A DNA stretch of 64,000 nucleotides from CAVWDU01 sp963840725 (GCA_963840725.1 CAWIZY010000009.1:953533-1017532), one strand, 5' to 3'; numbered from the stretch's first letter, positions 25,782 to 35,870 are shown. The notes: generated by a model not told the origin, from the sequence alone. Made by a program: numbers and translations.

Positions 25782-27533
25782 TCACGGCACCGCGGAAAGC
25801 ATAACCGGCGGTATCGGTCCCGCGCGCAAAACGGCGTCTACCCAATCCCGTGGACCATCGTACTGTGGGCTTTTTTGATAGGTGGTAAACAGTCGCCTGA
25901 ATTGCTGATAGCCGCTAAAATAGTCCGTAATCTGCAGGGGTGAATTCACCACCCGCTGCCATAGGTTTTTTGCAAACTGGGGTGCCAACAGGCCCTCATC
26001 TCGTGCGAAAGCCAGTACCTTGGATTCACCCCAGCCGCTGGTGTTAACCTGTACGCTCACGTAAGCCCGGGTAGCGTTCTCCAGCCGTTTCCGCAAATGC
26101 GCCAGACGGGTCAATGGCGCATCATCTGCCCACCCAGCATCGAGCATCAGTTCCTCTGCAAAACTCCCCCAACCCTCCACATAGGCACCATTGGCAAAGA
26201 GCGAGCGCAGGGGGGCAGCCTGTGTTACAGCGACCTTGTATTGCAAATAGTGGCCGGGAAACATCTCATGAGACATGATCATGGTATTGAAGTGGGTATT
26301 AAACGAGCGATAGAAGCCTTCACGCGCTGCTGGCGCGGCGGAATCCGGAATCGATGGCACATAAAACAAGGTCTCAGCCTCTGGTGCAAAAGGCCCCGCG
26401 GGGTATACACCACCGACTGCGGCGCCACTAAAATGCGCCGGAGACAGTTCAATCAGCAGTGTGGTTGGTTTGGGTATGCTCGCAATTTGTTGGTCCTCGA
26501 CAAACCGCTGGGCAGCAAAAGTCAGGTCCGAGAAGCTCTTTAGAAAGTCCGCACTATTCTCCTTGCGGTCCGCTTCCATCGCTGCAATGGCAGTTGCCAG
26601 TATCTGCGCGTCAGGGCCTGCGCTTGCGGCGCTGGCCGGCCGGGACTGGTGCCACCGTTTCGCCTGTAAAATCATCAGGCCTCGCACGGCCGCCATTTCG
26701 GCGCCTGCAGCGACTGAGAGTTTTTCCGGGGTGAACAGACCCGACGTGCGCCGGGAAAGTTTGGCCGCGTAGTTGTCTGCGTCCATCGCCGCAGTGAGTG
26801 GCGCCGTCGGCATGATCTCGGTACGCAGATGCTCCTCGAGCGCATTTATTGCGCTGACACTCTGGGCGATAGCCTTCTCAAGATCGGATGCCTCCGGCCA
26901 GCTGGCCGTGAGACGGCGCAGGTTTCCCGCATAAAACGCCCGGGTGCCCTCGAGAGTGCGCAACGCCGTCTGGGTGCGCAGCGCATTACCACCGATGAGG
27001 TTTTGCATTCCAGTGCGACACAACTGTTGCACGCCTTTCAACCGTGCGCGCAGGGCGGCACTGCGATCACGACCGGACAACTGATCCCTCACCAGCAGAT
27101 GGGTCATCGCCTGTGAAATCTGCTCGGCGTACCACTGGGGTTGATGCGTGAGCGGCCGGTCTTCACGCCAGTTTTCCAATTCGTCTTCTGCCTGACCGAG
27201 CAATACCTGCAGATCGATCCTTCGCTCAGTGTCGATCCCGGCACCTGGCTCAGCACTGCCGAGCAAGGCTTGCAGATCATCCGCTGTTGTCTTGTTCAAG
27301 CTCAGCCAGTTTGCTGTGCGTGACTCGCTGTAGTCTTCAAAGGCCTCGGCAGCGGCAACATCCCCATAGGCAAATGCGGCGCTAGGATAAAATTCCCGCC
27401 AGGCCGCAATGTACTGGCTGATAAGCTTTGCACCGTCATTTTGTGCTGCGACCGAACCGCCAGACAACAGCATGGGTAACAGGAACAGCAACAACAGAAA
27501 TGCCGCATGATGGATTGTTGTCCGGGATTGCAT
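25782..27533 (-). CDS. DUF885 family exported metallopeptidase-like protein
   Basis: 583 residues from ATG 27533, with signal peptide AAFLLLLFLLPMLLSGGSVAAQ. The DUF885 signature HEMFPGHYLQYKVA (an HExxPGHxxQ zinc site) is near residue 435. YVEGWGSFAEELML provides the further glutamates. The family comprises predicted thermolysin-clan-like carboxypeptidases. A longer reading to 27629 lacks a signal peptide at its N-terminus, so ATG 27533, with GGAG 10 nt upstream, is preferred. It sits between the TonB receptor and the amidohydrolase. Confidence 0.88.
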   Translation of the reverse strand: MQSRTTIHHAAFLLLLFLLPMLLSGGSVAAQNDGAKLISQYIAAWREFYPSAAFAYGDVAAAEAFEDYSESRTANWLSLNKTTADDLQALLGSAEPGAGIDTERRIDLQVLLGQAEDELENWREDRPLTHQPQWYAEQISQAMTHLLVRDQLSGRDRSAALRARLKGVQQLCRTGMQNLIGGNALRTQTALRTLEGTRAFYAGNLRRLTASWPEASDLEKAIAQSVSAINALEEHLRTEIMPTAPLTAAMDADNYAAKLSRRTSGLFTPEKLSVAAGAEMAAVRGLMILQAKRWHQSRPASAASAGPDAQILATAIAAMEADRKENSADFLKSFSDLTFAAQRFVEDQQIASIPKPTTLLIELSPAHFSGAAVGGVYPAGPFAPEAETLFYVPSIPDSAAPAAREGFYRSFNTHFNTMIMSHEMFPGHYLQYKVAVTQAAPLRSLFANGAYVEGWGSFAEELMLDAGWADDAPLTRLAHLRKRLENATRAYVSVQVNTSGWGESKVLAFARDEGLLAPQFAKNLWQRVVNSPLQITDYFSGYQQFRRLFTTYQKSPQYDGPRDWVDAVLRAGPIPPVMLSAVP

Positions 27534-27651
27534 TATCCAGCATCTCCGCATTTGCCACTGACCACGGCCCGTTGGTAAATCCTCTGGCTGACGAAGGTGC
27601 AGCGGGCGGACAGTTACCGGAAAAAGCAACTGCCCTCCCCCACACTGCGCA

Positions 27652-29916
27652 TCAGAAGTTGTAGCGTGCCCTCAAGCCGTAGCGCTGCACACCGGGTTCA
27701 ATATGCAGGCCGCTCATAAAGGCCTTCTGATAAGCATTGGTATAGTATTCCTCGTCAAACAGATTCTCGACGTAAAAAGCCACTGTGTAGTTTTCATGGC
27801 GCACACCCGCTCGCAGGTTGAATACATCGTAGCTGGGGACCTCCCAGGGGAAACCCGATTGGATCAGTGCCGCTGTCGTCGAGGTGATTTCATCGCGGTA
27901 CATATACTCACCACGCACAAACGCATCCAGTGAGCCGGTCAGCGCAAAATCATACTCCGCATCTGCAGAGACCGTCCATTTGGGTGAGTTGGGTATGGTC
28001 TTGCCATCCAGCACCCGGTTTTCCCCGTCAATAAAACCGGTGAACTCATCGTAGGTGGCGTCCAGATAGCCGATATTCAGGTTCATCACCAGCCCATCGA
28101 TTGGGGCAGAGGTGATGGACAACTCTATGCCCTGAGACGTCGCTGAATCCGCATTGTCGATACCGCCAAAGATAATGAAGTCCCCGTTTGCATCAAGGCC
28201 CGCTTGCTGGAAGGCGGTCTGCATGTCGGTCCAGTCCATATAGAAGATGGCTGCATTGACGCGCAAGGTCCGGTTAAACAGCTCGGCCTTGTAACCCAAC
28301 TCATAGTTCCACAGCTCTTCCGGATCATAGGACTCTGAACCGGGCAGCGGGCTCAGCTGCACGCCGCCAGACTTGAAGCCTTTGGCCACCGAGGCATAGA
28401 TCGTCGCGTCCTCGGTGATATCGTAGTTAACCGCGATGCGCGGTGAAAAGTCATCGAAAGTCTCTTCCTCACTGAGGGTTTGCTCAAAAGCGCCACCGAA
28501 GCCCGCTATGTCGGTCTTGATCGTCTCTTCGCTGTATCTGCCGCCTAAGGAGACCACCAGCGCCTCTGTGATCGCGTAGTCTATCTGACCGAAAATCGCG
28601 ATGCCTTCCGAGGTCTCGCTGGACTCCTCGCTATCGATCAGGAACCCATCGGGCAAACCAAAGGGCTGGGCAGCGCCAACAAAGGTCTTGTTGTCGATCG
28701 AGCCCTCATCGTCGTTATAGTACACACCGACGTTCCAGTTAAATTTTTGATTGCCCGCGCTCTGCAGGCGGAACTCCTGGGTGAAGCTCTCTCGCGGTAT
28801 GGTACGGAACTCGTTGAAGTAGTCGCCACTGCCCCCATCGATGTCGCCGCGCAGGAAGAAGTCAGATTCTATATAGCCGGTGATACTGGTGAACGACATA
28901 TGGTCCAGATCGTAGTCTACCCTGGCGATGTAATACTCGAACTCGGTCCCCACTTCCTGGGGCGAGTTGAAATTGACCTTGTCGTCATTGTCCGGATAGA
29001 AACCTACACCGTCCGGGTCAGGATCTGCCAGACCGTCGCCGTCCCTGTCGGGAAAGTCAGCGAAGAGCGTGCCGCCGGCGAAGGTTGAGAACACCCCTGA
29101 GGGCACCCCCTCGCGCATGCCCACTTCCTCATCTGAGTCGCTGTAGTTGAATGTAATCGCAAGTCTTTCCGTCGGTGTCCACAGCACCGAGGCCTTGATA
29201 TAGGTGTAGTCTGTGTCGTTACCGCCACCCGTAGGGTTGATGTTCTCAATATTGCCGTCAGAGCTGAAGTCCTTGTAGTTTACCCTTGCCGCCAATACGT
29301 CCTTGATGATCGGAATATTCAAGGTCCCTTCCAGATCCAGCGTATCAAAGCGACCGTAGTCGACCATGACCGAACCGCCGAACTCGTCAGTGTTGGGTGC
29401 GTTGGATGTCACACTGATACCGCCTCCCAGTGCATTGGCACCGAAGTAGGTGGATTGCGGTCCGCGCAGTATCTCGATGCGCTCTATGTCCATCACGGGC
29501 GGGTTACTGCTACTGGAGGACAGGTTAAACCCGTCGATGAAGAAGCCAAACGTCGAGGTGCGTCGCGCCTGGTTTGAGTTTACAAAATTGGTCACACCAC
29601 GCATGCTTATCTCTCTGCGTGAGCGCGCGCCATTGCTGACAAAGCTGGCGTTGGGCGTGCGGCCGACAAAATCAGTCACATCCCGGAACATGTTTTTCTG
29701 AATGTCACCCTGATTGAACGCCGAAATGCTGATAGGTACATCTTGCAGATTTTGTTCCCGGTGCTGGGCGGTAACAACAACCTCTTCAATCGAGCTCGCC
29801 GAGCTCTGTGCGAGTGCCCCCCCGGAAGCCGTCATTGCGGCGAGAAGTGAGGCGTAGAGTGCTTTTCGTGCTACGCCGTGAGTGACAGATACTTCTTTAA
29901 ACTCTGTGTTTTTCAT
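27652..29916 (-). CDS. TonB-dependent outer membrane receptor
   Basis: 754 residues. A signal peptide ending GGALAQ is followed by a TonB-box region (SIEEVVVTAQHREQ). The plug has PISISAFNQGDI, RGVTNF and the EILRGPQSTYFGANALGGGISV motif. The barrel carries many aromatic strands and ends VQRYGLRARYNF with C-terminal Phe. It imports a substrate too large for porins. The linked LysR regulator, DUF885, amidohydrolase and S9 genes suggest a peptide-like substrate. Acidic loops (FPDRDGDGLADPDPDGVGF) resemble calcium-binding D-rich repeats. Confidence 0.95.
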   Translation of the reverse strand: MKNTEFKEVSVTHGVARKALYASLLAAMTASGGALAQSSASSIEEVVVTAQHREQNLQDVPISISAFNQGDIQKNMFRDVTDFVGRTPNASFVSNGARSRREISMRGVTNFVNSNQARRTSTFGFFIDGFNLSSSSSNPPVMDIERIEILRGPQSTYFGANALGGGISVTSNAPNTDEFGGSVMVDYGRFDTLDLEGTLNIPIIKDVLAARVNYKDFSSDGNIENINPTGGGNDTDYTYIKASVLWTPTERLAITFNYSDSDEEVGMREGVPSGVFSTFAGGTLFADFPDRDGDGLADPDPDGVGFYPDNDDKVNFNSPQEVGTEFEYYIARVDYDLDHMSFTSITGYIESDFFLRGDIDGGSGDYFNEFRTIPRESFTQEFRLQSAGNQKFNWNVGVYYNDDEGSIDNKTFVGAAQPFGLPDGFLIDSEESSETSEGIAIFGQIDYAITEALVVSLGGRYSEETIKTDIAGFGGAFEQTLSEEETFDDFSPRIAVNYDITEDATIYASVAKGFKSGGVQLSPLPGSESYDPEELWNYELGYKAELFNRTLRVNAAIFYMDWTDMQTAFQQAGLDANGDFIIFGGIDNADSATSQGIELSITSAPIDGLVMNLNIGYLDATYDEFTGFIDGENRVLDGKTIPNSPKWTVSADAEYDFALTGSLDAFVRGEYMYRDEITSTTAALIQSGFPWEVPSYDVFNLRAGVRHENYTVAFYVENLFDEEYYTNAYQKAFMSGLHIEPGVQRYGLRARYNF

Positions 29917-30098
29917 GACATATGCTCCAGGTTAGCGCCAGTAAACAACCCTTATAGATTTGATAGTAAAGCAGTTGTTGTTTCAATAGCAATTTCTGCT
30001 GAGCTTTGTTGCTTACAGAGCAATCTATACCTTTGGACTGCTCGTAACGAACCCTCAAACTCCAGTGCAGGCGCTTAAGAGGCAAGTAGGGGCTCCTA

Positions 30099-31013
30099 TC
30101 ATTTCTGCTCTGTACCCGCTGAGCTCCGCAGGTGTGCCTCCACGGACGTCATCAACCAATACGCCCCTACCGGCAGTTGTCGGCCTGCCCTTACAATCAG
30201 GCTGGTTTGCGTGCGCTGCAGTGCCGGGTTACTGGAACCCAACGCACAGAGGCTGCCATCAAGCAAGCTGTCGTGAACCACCAGTTCAGGAAGAATGGAA
30301 ATGCCTCGACCCGAGAGCACGAAATCCTTGAGCAGCGCCAGCGAATTGGTCACCAACGAGGGTTCGAGGAAAACCCCCTCTTCCTGCTCGGCGTCGTGAA
30401 TGATCTGGCGGATCCGATACCCGGAGTCTGGTAAACCGATGCTCTCCTTGCGGATGCTTTCCAGGCTGACATCCCTGGCGGCACGCAGGTGGTGCTGGCT
30501 GTTAACAACAATGCGCAGCGGCTGCGGAATCGTCACTCGCGCGGTGATGCCCGGTTCTCGGGGTATGTCAAAAATCAGTCCCAGGTGCGCCTGGTCGTCT
30601 CGGACCTGAGCGGACACGCTGGTAGTATTGGAGATAGCGACTCTAATCTCCAGGCCGGGATAGCGCTGCATGAAGTCGTCCAGCATATCGCTGAAGCGCT
30701 GGGTAATAAAGGCTTCGCCGACAGCGAGCACAATCTTGCCGGTGCGGACTTTCTTCATCTCTTCGATGTGGGAGAGGAACGCCTCCTCCTGGGACTGCTT
30801 CTCACGGTAATACTTGCATACCGCCTCGCCTGCTTCGGTAAGGCCGATTCGGCGCCGACCCTTTTCAATCAGAGGCAAGCCCAGCTCCTGCTCTAACTGG
30901 GCAATCTGTCGACTCACCGAAGAGGTCGCGATATTGAGGCTCTCGCTGGCGGCGTTCATTGTTCCAAGACGGGCTGACTCGTAAAGATACCGCAAGCGGA
31001 TGTCACTGGGCAT
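30099..31013 (-). CDS. LysR-family transcriptional regulator
   Basis: 304 residues. N-terminal winged helix (RLRYLYESARLGTMNAASESLNIATSSVSRQIAQLEQELGLPLIEKGRRRIGLTEAGE) followed by a periplasmic-binding-like effector domain. ATG 31013 is preferred to GTG 31040. It lies upstream of the TonB receptor on the same strand and divergent from the DapA-family operon at 31177, so it may control either. A GTTTG-CGT-CAAAC palindrome lies in the divergent region. Confidence 0.93.
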   Translation of the reverse strand: MPSDIRLRYLYESARLGTMNAASESLNIATSSVSRQIAQLEQELGLPLIEKGRRRIGLTEAGEAVCKYYREKQSQEEAFLSHIEEMKKVRTGKIVLAVGEAFITQRFSDMLDDFMQRYPGLEIRVAISNTTSVSAQVRDDQAHLGLIFDIPREPGITARVTIPQPLRIVVNSQHHLRAARDVSLESIRKESIGLPDSGYRIRQIIHDAEQEEGVFLEPSLVTNSLALLKDFVLSGRGISILPELVVHDSLLDGSLCALGSSNPALQRTQTSLIVRAGRQLPVGAYWLMTSVEAHLRSSAGTEQK

Positions 31014-31057
31014 GGGCAATTTCCCTTTATGTGTAAGCACAGTATGAACCTACACAA

Positions 31058-31070
31058 GTTTGCGTCAAAC
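31058..31070. promoter_or_regulatory. Palindrome in the LysR/DapA divergent region
   Basis: GTTTGCGTCAAAC, with 5-bp arms around CGT, lies 44 bp upstream of the lysR ATG and about 107 bp upstream of the DapA ATG. Size and place fit a LysR operator, but the T-N11-A core is not unambiguous. Confidence 0.4.
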
Positions 31071-31176
31071 GCTACAAACTCATCAAGATGTTGTTATTGT
31101 ATACGGCAACCGATGGGGTACTGTGGTTAATCGTTTACCTCGGCCCGAATGTGAGCTCAGACGCGGGAGTGTCCTG

Positions 31177-32100
31177 ATGGATCGCGATTCAATCGACTGG
31201 AAAGGTTACATCCCGGCACTGACCACCCCTTTTGCCGACGACGAAAGCCTGGATGAAGAGGGAGTCAAGGCGCTGCATGCATGGGTTCACGGCTGTGGTG
31301 TGCACGGGTTCATCGTATTGGGGACCCAGGGTGAGTGGTTCTCACAGACCGCCGCAGAAAAGCGGCGTCTGGTGGAACTCGCCGGTGAACAGATGCGGGG
31401 AAAACTCACGCTTATCTCGGGATGCAACGCCTTTCGTGCCGGCGAGGCCATCGACAATATCACTTGTGCTGCAGACCACGGCTTTGATGGTGTGCTCTTG
31501 ACCCCTCCGCCCTATATCATGCCAACGGAACGCGAAATCTACGGCTTTTACAAAGAAGTTAATGACCGCAGCGCTCTGCCAATCTGCGTCTACAACTGGC
31601 CGCCCGGCACCAACGTGGATATGTCGCTGGAGCTACTGTCGCAATTGGCTGACCTGGACAAGGTGGTTGCCCTGAAAAACTCAACCCCCGATCCGCTCCA
31701 CTTCAGCCGTGTCCTGCATGCACTAAAAGATAGGGTGCGGGTATTCGGTGCACCCATGAACGATCGGGGCATTACCCTGATCACTGAGCATGGCTGCGAC
31801 GGCACCATGGGCGCGGGCGCGATACTCGGCCGTGATCAACCGGATTTCTACAATGCGATCTGGGCGGGTGACCTGGAGCGGGCCAGAACGCTGGGGGCGC
31901 GGGACACCCAATTGATGCAGGACTGGTTTAATCCCGATTACACCGGTCGTTTTGGTTCAGCACAGGCCATTTTCAAGGAAGCACTCAACCAGCAGGGTCT
32001 GCCGGGTGGTATACCACGCAGACCCATTTTACCCCTGGCAGACCAGGACATTGCCGCTATTCGTGCCACGCTTATCGAGCTGGATCTCATCAGCGCCTGA
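31177..32100 (+). CDS. DapA/N-acetylneuraminate lyase family aldolase or deaminase
   Basis: 307 residues from ATG 31177. TIM-barrel DHDPS family: GYIPALTTPFADDESLDEEG, FIVLGTQGEW, the catalytic Tyr in PICVYNWPPGT and the Schiff-base Lys in VVALKNST. The neighbouring flavin/iron-sulfur dehydrogenase set makes 1-pyrroline-4-hydroxy-2-carboxylate deaminase (hydroxyproline catabolism) a good guess. Other DapA-family reactions are possible. GGGAG precedes the ATG. Its TGA is followed 1 bp later by the next gene's GTG. Confidence 0.87.
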   Translation: MDRDSIDWKGYIPALTTPFADDESLDEEGVKALHAWVHGCGVHGFIVLGTQGEWFSQTAAEKRRLVELAGEQMRGKLTLISGCNAFRAGEAIDNITCAADHGFDGVLLTPPPYIMPTEREIYGFYKEVNDRSALPICVYNWPPGTNVDMSLELLSQLADLDKVVALKNSTPDPLHFSRVLHALKDRVRVFGAPMNDRGITLITEHGCDGTMGAGAILGRDQPDFYNAIWAGDLERARTLGARDTQLMQDWFNPDYTGRFGSAQAIFKEALNQQGLPGGIPRRPILPLADQDIAAIRATLIELDLISA

Positions 32101-32101
32101 C

Positions 32102-33301
32102 GTGACTCATTACGACGCCATCGTCATCGGAGCCGGCCTTACCGGAGTTGCCACGGCTTTCTATCTCGCCCGCAATGGCGCCTCGACACTGGTGCTCGAG
32201 CGCCAGCAAATTAATCGAGGCGCATCGGGGCAAAATGCCGGGTCACTGCACTTTCAGCTGGAACACCGGCTTATCGAACACGCGGGCGATCTCGACCAGG
32301 AACTGTCTTACTACGCTGCCCTGGCACGCCTTGCAATCGCCGACTGGCGAGCGCTGGAACCCGAGTTGGGCGAGCGCATCGAGCTTGAGATGACCGGTGG
32401 ACTGATGTTGGCGGAGTCGGCGGCGCAAATGGCCAGGCTTGAATCCAAAGCGGCGATCGAGAGCGCCCAGGGGCTGGACGTCACTCTACTGGATCGCACC
32501 GCACTGCTCGCCAAGGCACCCTACCTCAGCGACTCGGTCCTGGGAGCCCTTTACTGCCCGGACGAAGGCCACTGCAATCCGCGCCTGTTGTCCCATGCCT
32601 ATGCGCGCAATGCCGAGTCAGCCGGCGCCAAACTGCAGATGCAGACTGAAGTGGCCGCCCTGCGGCGCCAGGGCGGGCGCTGGCGGGTGACAGTCTCCAG
32701 TAAAACGGGCTCAAGGGCCGCGCCCGAGTCCCATACCGCAGACATCGTCGTGAATGCAGCGGGCGCCTGGTCTGCAGAGATCGCCCGGATGGCCAATCTG
32801 CACCTGCCCGTCTTTCCGGTAGGGCTTATTATCAGCGTGACAGAGAAAGCTCCGCAAGTGGTTCACCACTTGATCCAACACGTTGGCCGCAAGCTGTCTC
32901 TGAAACAGGTCGATGACGGTAACCTGCTCATAGGCGGGGGGTGGTCGGCACGTTTGCCGCAACAGCGGGGCCAATGGCACAGTGACTATCGGGCGGCACT
33001 TCCCATCGCAGAACTGCAGCAAAATCTGGCGACTGCCCGCAGTGTGATGCCATCCATTGGGAGCCTGCATGTGCTGCGCAGCTGGACCGGTACCACAGGC
33101 ATCACACCGGATCAGCTGCCTATCATCGGGGATATTGCCCAGGCCCAGGGTTTTTACGTTGCTGTGGGCGGATCCGGCTTTACCTATGGCCCCACCTACG
33201 CGAAGTTGCTGGCGGAATTGATTCTACGCGGGGAGACCAGTTTCCCGATTGAGGCTTACTCACCGAATCGCTTCGGGCATATGAATATGTTTATGGGGTA
33301 G
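32102..33301 (+). CDS. FAD-dependent (DAO family) dehydrogenase subunit
   Basis: 399 residues starting at GTG (MTHYDAIVIGAGLTGVATAFYLARNG), a Rossmann FAD-binding motif placed immediately at the N-terminus. The DAO-type C-terminus has TGTTGITPDQLPIIGDIAQAQGFYVAVGGSGFTYGPTYAKLLAELI. It likely oxidises an amine such as D-hydroxyproline, sarcosine or another imino acid. With the next two genes it forms the three-part layout of HcnABC and D-hydroxyproline dehydrogenases. The GTG starts 1 bp after the DapA stop, which argues against the longer reading from 31952. Confidence 0.9.
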   Translation: MTHYDAIVIGAGLTGVATAFYLARNGASTLVLERQQINRGASGQNAGSLHFQLEHRLIEHAGDLDQELSYYAALARLAIADWRALEPELGERIELEMTGGLMLAESAAQMARLESKAAIESAQGLDVTLLDRTALLAKAPYLSDSVLGALYCPDEGHCNPRLLSHAYARNAESAGAKLQMQTEVAALRRQGGRWRVTVSSKTGSRAAPESHTADIVVNAAGAWSAEIARMANLHLPVFPVGLIISVTEKAPQVVHHLIQHVGRKLSLKQVDDGNLLIGGGWSARLPQQRGQWHSDYRAALPIAELQQNLATARSVMPSIGSLHVLRSWTGTTGITPDQLPIIGDIAQAQGFYVAVGGSGFTYGPTYAKLLAELILRGETSFPIEAYSPNRFGHMNMFMG

Positions 33302-33307
33302 AGCAGA

Positions 33308-33634
33308 ATGTCGACACGCTACAAGGACAATGTCACTCGCGGTAGGACCGTGGATGTGCTTGTTGATGGGCAGTCTGTGACGGTCTATGAGGGCGAGACC
33401 ATTGCGACAGCACTGTTACTGGGCGACAGCAAAGCTTGCTATCGCACCGGCTCCGGCTCACCACGAATGATGTTCTGTAACATGGGCACCTGTTTCGAAT
33501 GTCGGGTGCGGGTCACGCAGTCGGGCAAGTCACGTTGGGTGCTGGCCTGCACCACACCGGTGCAGGCCCACATGGAGATCGACACCAACGTGGTCTTGGC
33601 ACAGTGGATGCCCGGGCAGACCGACGATGTTTGA
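33308..33634 (+). CDS. (2Fe-2S) small subunit of a flavin dehydrogenase
   Basis: 108 residues. An N-terminal ferredoxin-like fold (VDVLVDGQSVTVYEGETIATALLL) carries the cysteine cluster ACYRTGSGSPRMMFCNMGTCFECRV and a later WVLACTTPV. This matches the HcnA-like small subunit of hydrogen cyanide synthase and D-hydroxyproline dehydrogenase complexes. It passes electrons between the two flavoprotein subunits. It overlaps the next gene by 8 bp. Confidence 0.88.
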   Translation: MSTRYKDNVTRGRTVDVLVDGQSVTVYEGETIATALLLGDSKACYRTGSGSPRMMFCNMGTCFECRVRVTQSGKSRWVLACTTPVQAHMEIDTNVVLAQWMPGQTDDV

Positions 33635-35053
33635 TCTCGCTATAGTGGGTGCTGGCCCCGCCGGCATGGCGGCTGCAGAGGCCGCCAGCGATCAGGGTCT
33701 CAAGACCGTGATCATTGACGACCAGAGCAGCGCCGGTGGCCAGATATTGCGTCGCCCGCCGGCGGCGTTTTCCGTACAAGACTGGCTGCCCCAACGAATT
33801 TATCGACACCTGCATCGTCTTTACCAGCGTTTTAGACAGCTGGAACAACAGGACTCGCTGACTCATCTTCACGGCACGGCGGTGCTGGGCATTAGCCCCG
33901 AGGACGGTCACTTCGTACTGTATGTTAACGGGGCCAACGGTTTTGAGCCCCTGCAGGCCGACAGGGTTCTGGTGGCATCCGGCTGTTTTGATATGCCACT
34001 GGCTTTTCCCGGCGCCCAATTGCCAGGGGTGATGGCGACCGGCGGGCTGCAAGCCTTCTTCAAGTCCCAACAGATCGTACCGGGCGAGCGTTTTCTATTT
34101 GTCGGGGCCACCCGCTACAGCTGATCGTCGCCAACCAGATAGCGGGCGCGGGCGGTAAGGTCGCCGGTGTTGTCTTTACTCCACCCCTGACGCAGTTCCT
34201 CGCCGTACTTCGAAGTCCTCTGGTCCTGCTGCGCCAGCTGCCGAACATGTTATTTCTTGCGGCGGTGGTGGCACAGCTGCTGGCCCGACGCGTGCCGATA
34301 AAATTTGGTACCGAATTGGTGAAAGCCAAAGGTGACAGAGCGCTGGAGGTCGTCGAGCTGCGTTCCGGTTCCCAGGCGACGCTTACCCAGACCATAGCCT
34401 GCGACCGGCTCGGGCTCTGCTTTGGGTTTTTGACCAATAACGATCTGGCGCGGCAAGCCGGTGTCGCCTGCAGTTGGTCCCAGACTGCAGGCGGCTGGAT
34501 TGCAGACCATGATGAGGGCATGCGCGCATCGGTGGCAGGACTCTATGTTGCCGGAGAAACAAGCGGCGTTGCCGGCGCCAATGTCGCTGTTCTGGAGGGG
34601 CGTCTGGCGGCCTTAAGCGCGGCCCATGACGCGGGAGTATTGCCAGCGTCCGAGTATCTCCAGGCTCGCGCCGCAATGCGAGCCCCCCTGGCCTCAGCAC
34701 AGGCATTTGCCAGCCTTTTGGCGGATGTTTCATACCCGGGTGAAACCTACATGGCAAACCTGATGACCGACGAGGCAAGCTTGTGCAAATGTGAGGAGGT
34801 GAGCGTAGGTTCAGTCAGAGCAACCCTGACCGCCAATCCAGACATAGGCGATTTAAGTGCCCTGAAACTGTTAACCCGCTGCGGCATGGGCCACTGCCAG
34901 GGACGCTACTGTCACTACCAGAGTCGCCTTCTGCTGGCAGGCGAGCGCGACCTGGACCCAGCCACTGTTGGGGGCTTTACTGCGCGTTTTCCCGTGCGGC
35001 CGGCAACTATTGAAGCCCTGATCGCAGAGCAAGGCATTCAGGAGACGAATTAG
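33627..35053 (+). pseudogene. HcnB-like NAD(P)/FAD oxidoreductase subunit, apparent one-base frameshift
   Basis: First part: FAD motif LAIVGAGPAGMAAAEAASDQG through LPGVMATGGLQAFFKSQQIVPGERFLFVG (residues 1-160), then a stop at 34122-34124 in this frame. Reading continues in the -1 frame with HPLQLIVANQIAGAGGKV and on to the end, including a BFD-like iron-sulfur site (CKCEEV, CGMGHCQGRYC). One base missing around the GGGG run at 34104-34107 explains it. So the third subunit of the dehydrogenase is broken or mis-sequenced. If broken, the whole three-part enzyme is probably inactive. Confidence 0.85.
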
Positions 35054-35114
35054 TGGCAGGGACGAATTAGTGGCACACACGCTAACCGGACAGACTCGGG
35101 CCGGGGGTCAACGA

Positions 35115-35537
35115 CTACCTCGCGTCCACAGCCGCTTCCGTATTGAGCCAGCTGAAGAACTCGACGGTGTAGCCGCCCGGGTCCTGGATCAGAAAAGCCC
35201 GGATAGGATTGACGGTGCTATCGGCGATGGGCTTGAGCACAGTGATGCCAGTGTGGTACCGCAAGCGCTCATACCAAGCGTCCACATCCGGTGTGACGAT
35301 GCTCAACATCACCGCATTAGTGGCCTGGACTTTGTGATAACTGGTCTCCCCTTCGAGAATCACCCCGAGCACAGAGGTGGGTGTGAGTCGAAACAGCCTG
35401 GCGGTGTCCTGGCTGTAAGTCGTTTCAAGCCCCAGGGTTCCGCCATAGAAATCGGCAGCCGCGCTAATATCCTTGTAATACAGCATCACAACGGTCTCAC
35501 TGATGGCGGGCATGGTTGCTCTCGTTTGCTCAGACAT
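35115..35537 (-). CDS. VOC (glyoxalase/dioxygenase) family protein
   Basis: 140 residues. VVMLYYKDISAAADFYGGTLGLETTYSQ and GYTVEFFSWL show a two-repeat VOC fold; AFLIQDPGGYTVEFF contains the C-terminal metal-ligand Glu. ATG 35537 is preceded by AGGAA; the longer reading from 35642 adds an unconvincing hydrophobic extension. Substrate unknown. It converges with the dehydrogenase operon, whose stop lies 61 bp away. Confidence 0.85.
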   Translation of the reverse strand: MSEQTRATMPAISETVVMLYYKDISAAADFYGGTLGLETTYSQDTARLFRLTPTSVLGVILEGETSYHKVQATNAVMLSIVTPDVDAWYERLRYHTGITVLKPIADSTVNPIRAFLIQDPGGYTVEFFSWLNTEAAVDAR

Positions 35538-35870
35538 CACATTTCCTGTGTAAAATACCCATGTTAGCAACAGCGCAAACCTTGTTAGCCCACCGGGGTC
35601 GGTTTTTAGCAGTCCCATGTAGACGCTCCCTGAGTTTAACAAACCTGAGTATACCGAAAACGCCTGGACGGATAATGGCCGTTCGCGCTAGCCGCGTACC
35701 TGCCTGGCGCCTGCATGCCACCCATCGTTCGGCACTCATCATCCGGTCCCTCACCACCCGACCCTCACCACCCGACCAAAGTTACTTTCTCAATCCGCCC
35801 TACCCAATCGAACTCAGCCTGACCCGGCAGCAGCTTGCCGGACATCCATCACTCAAAAAGGATAAACCCG

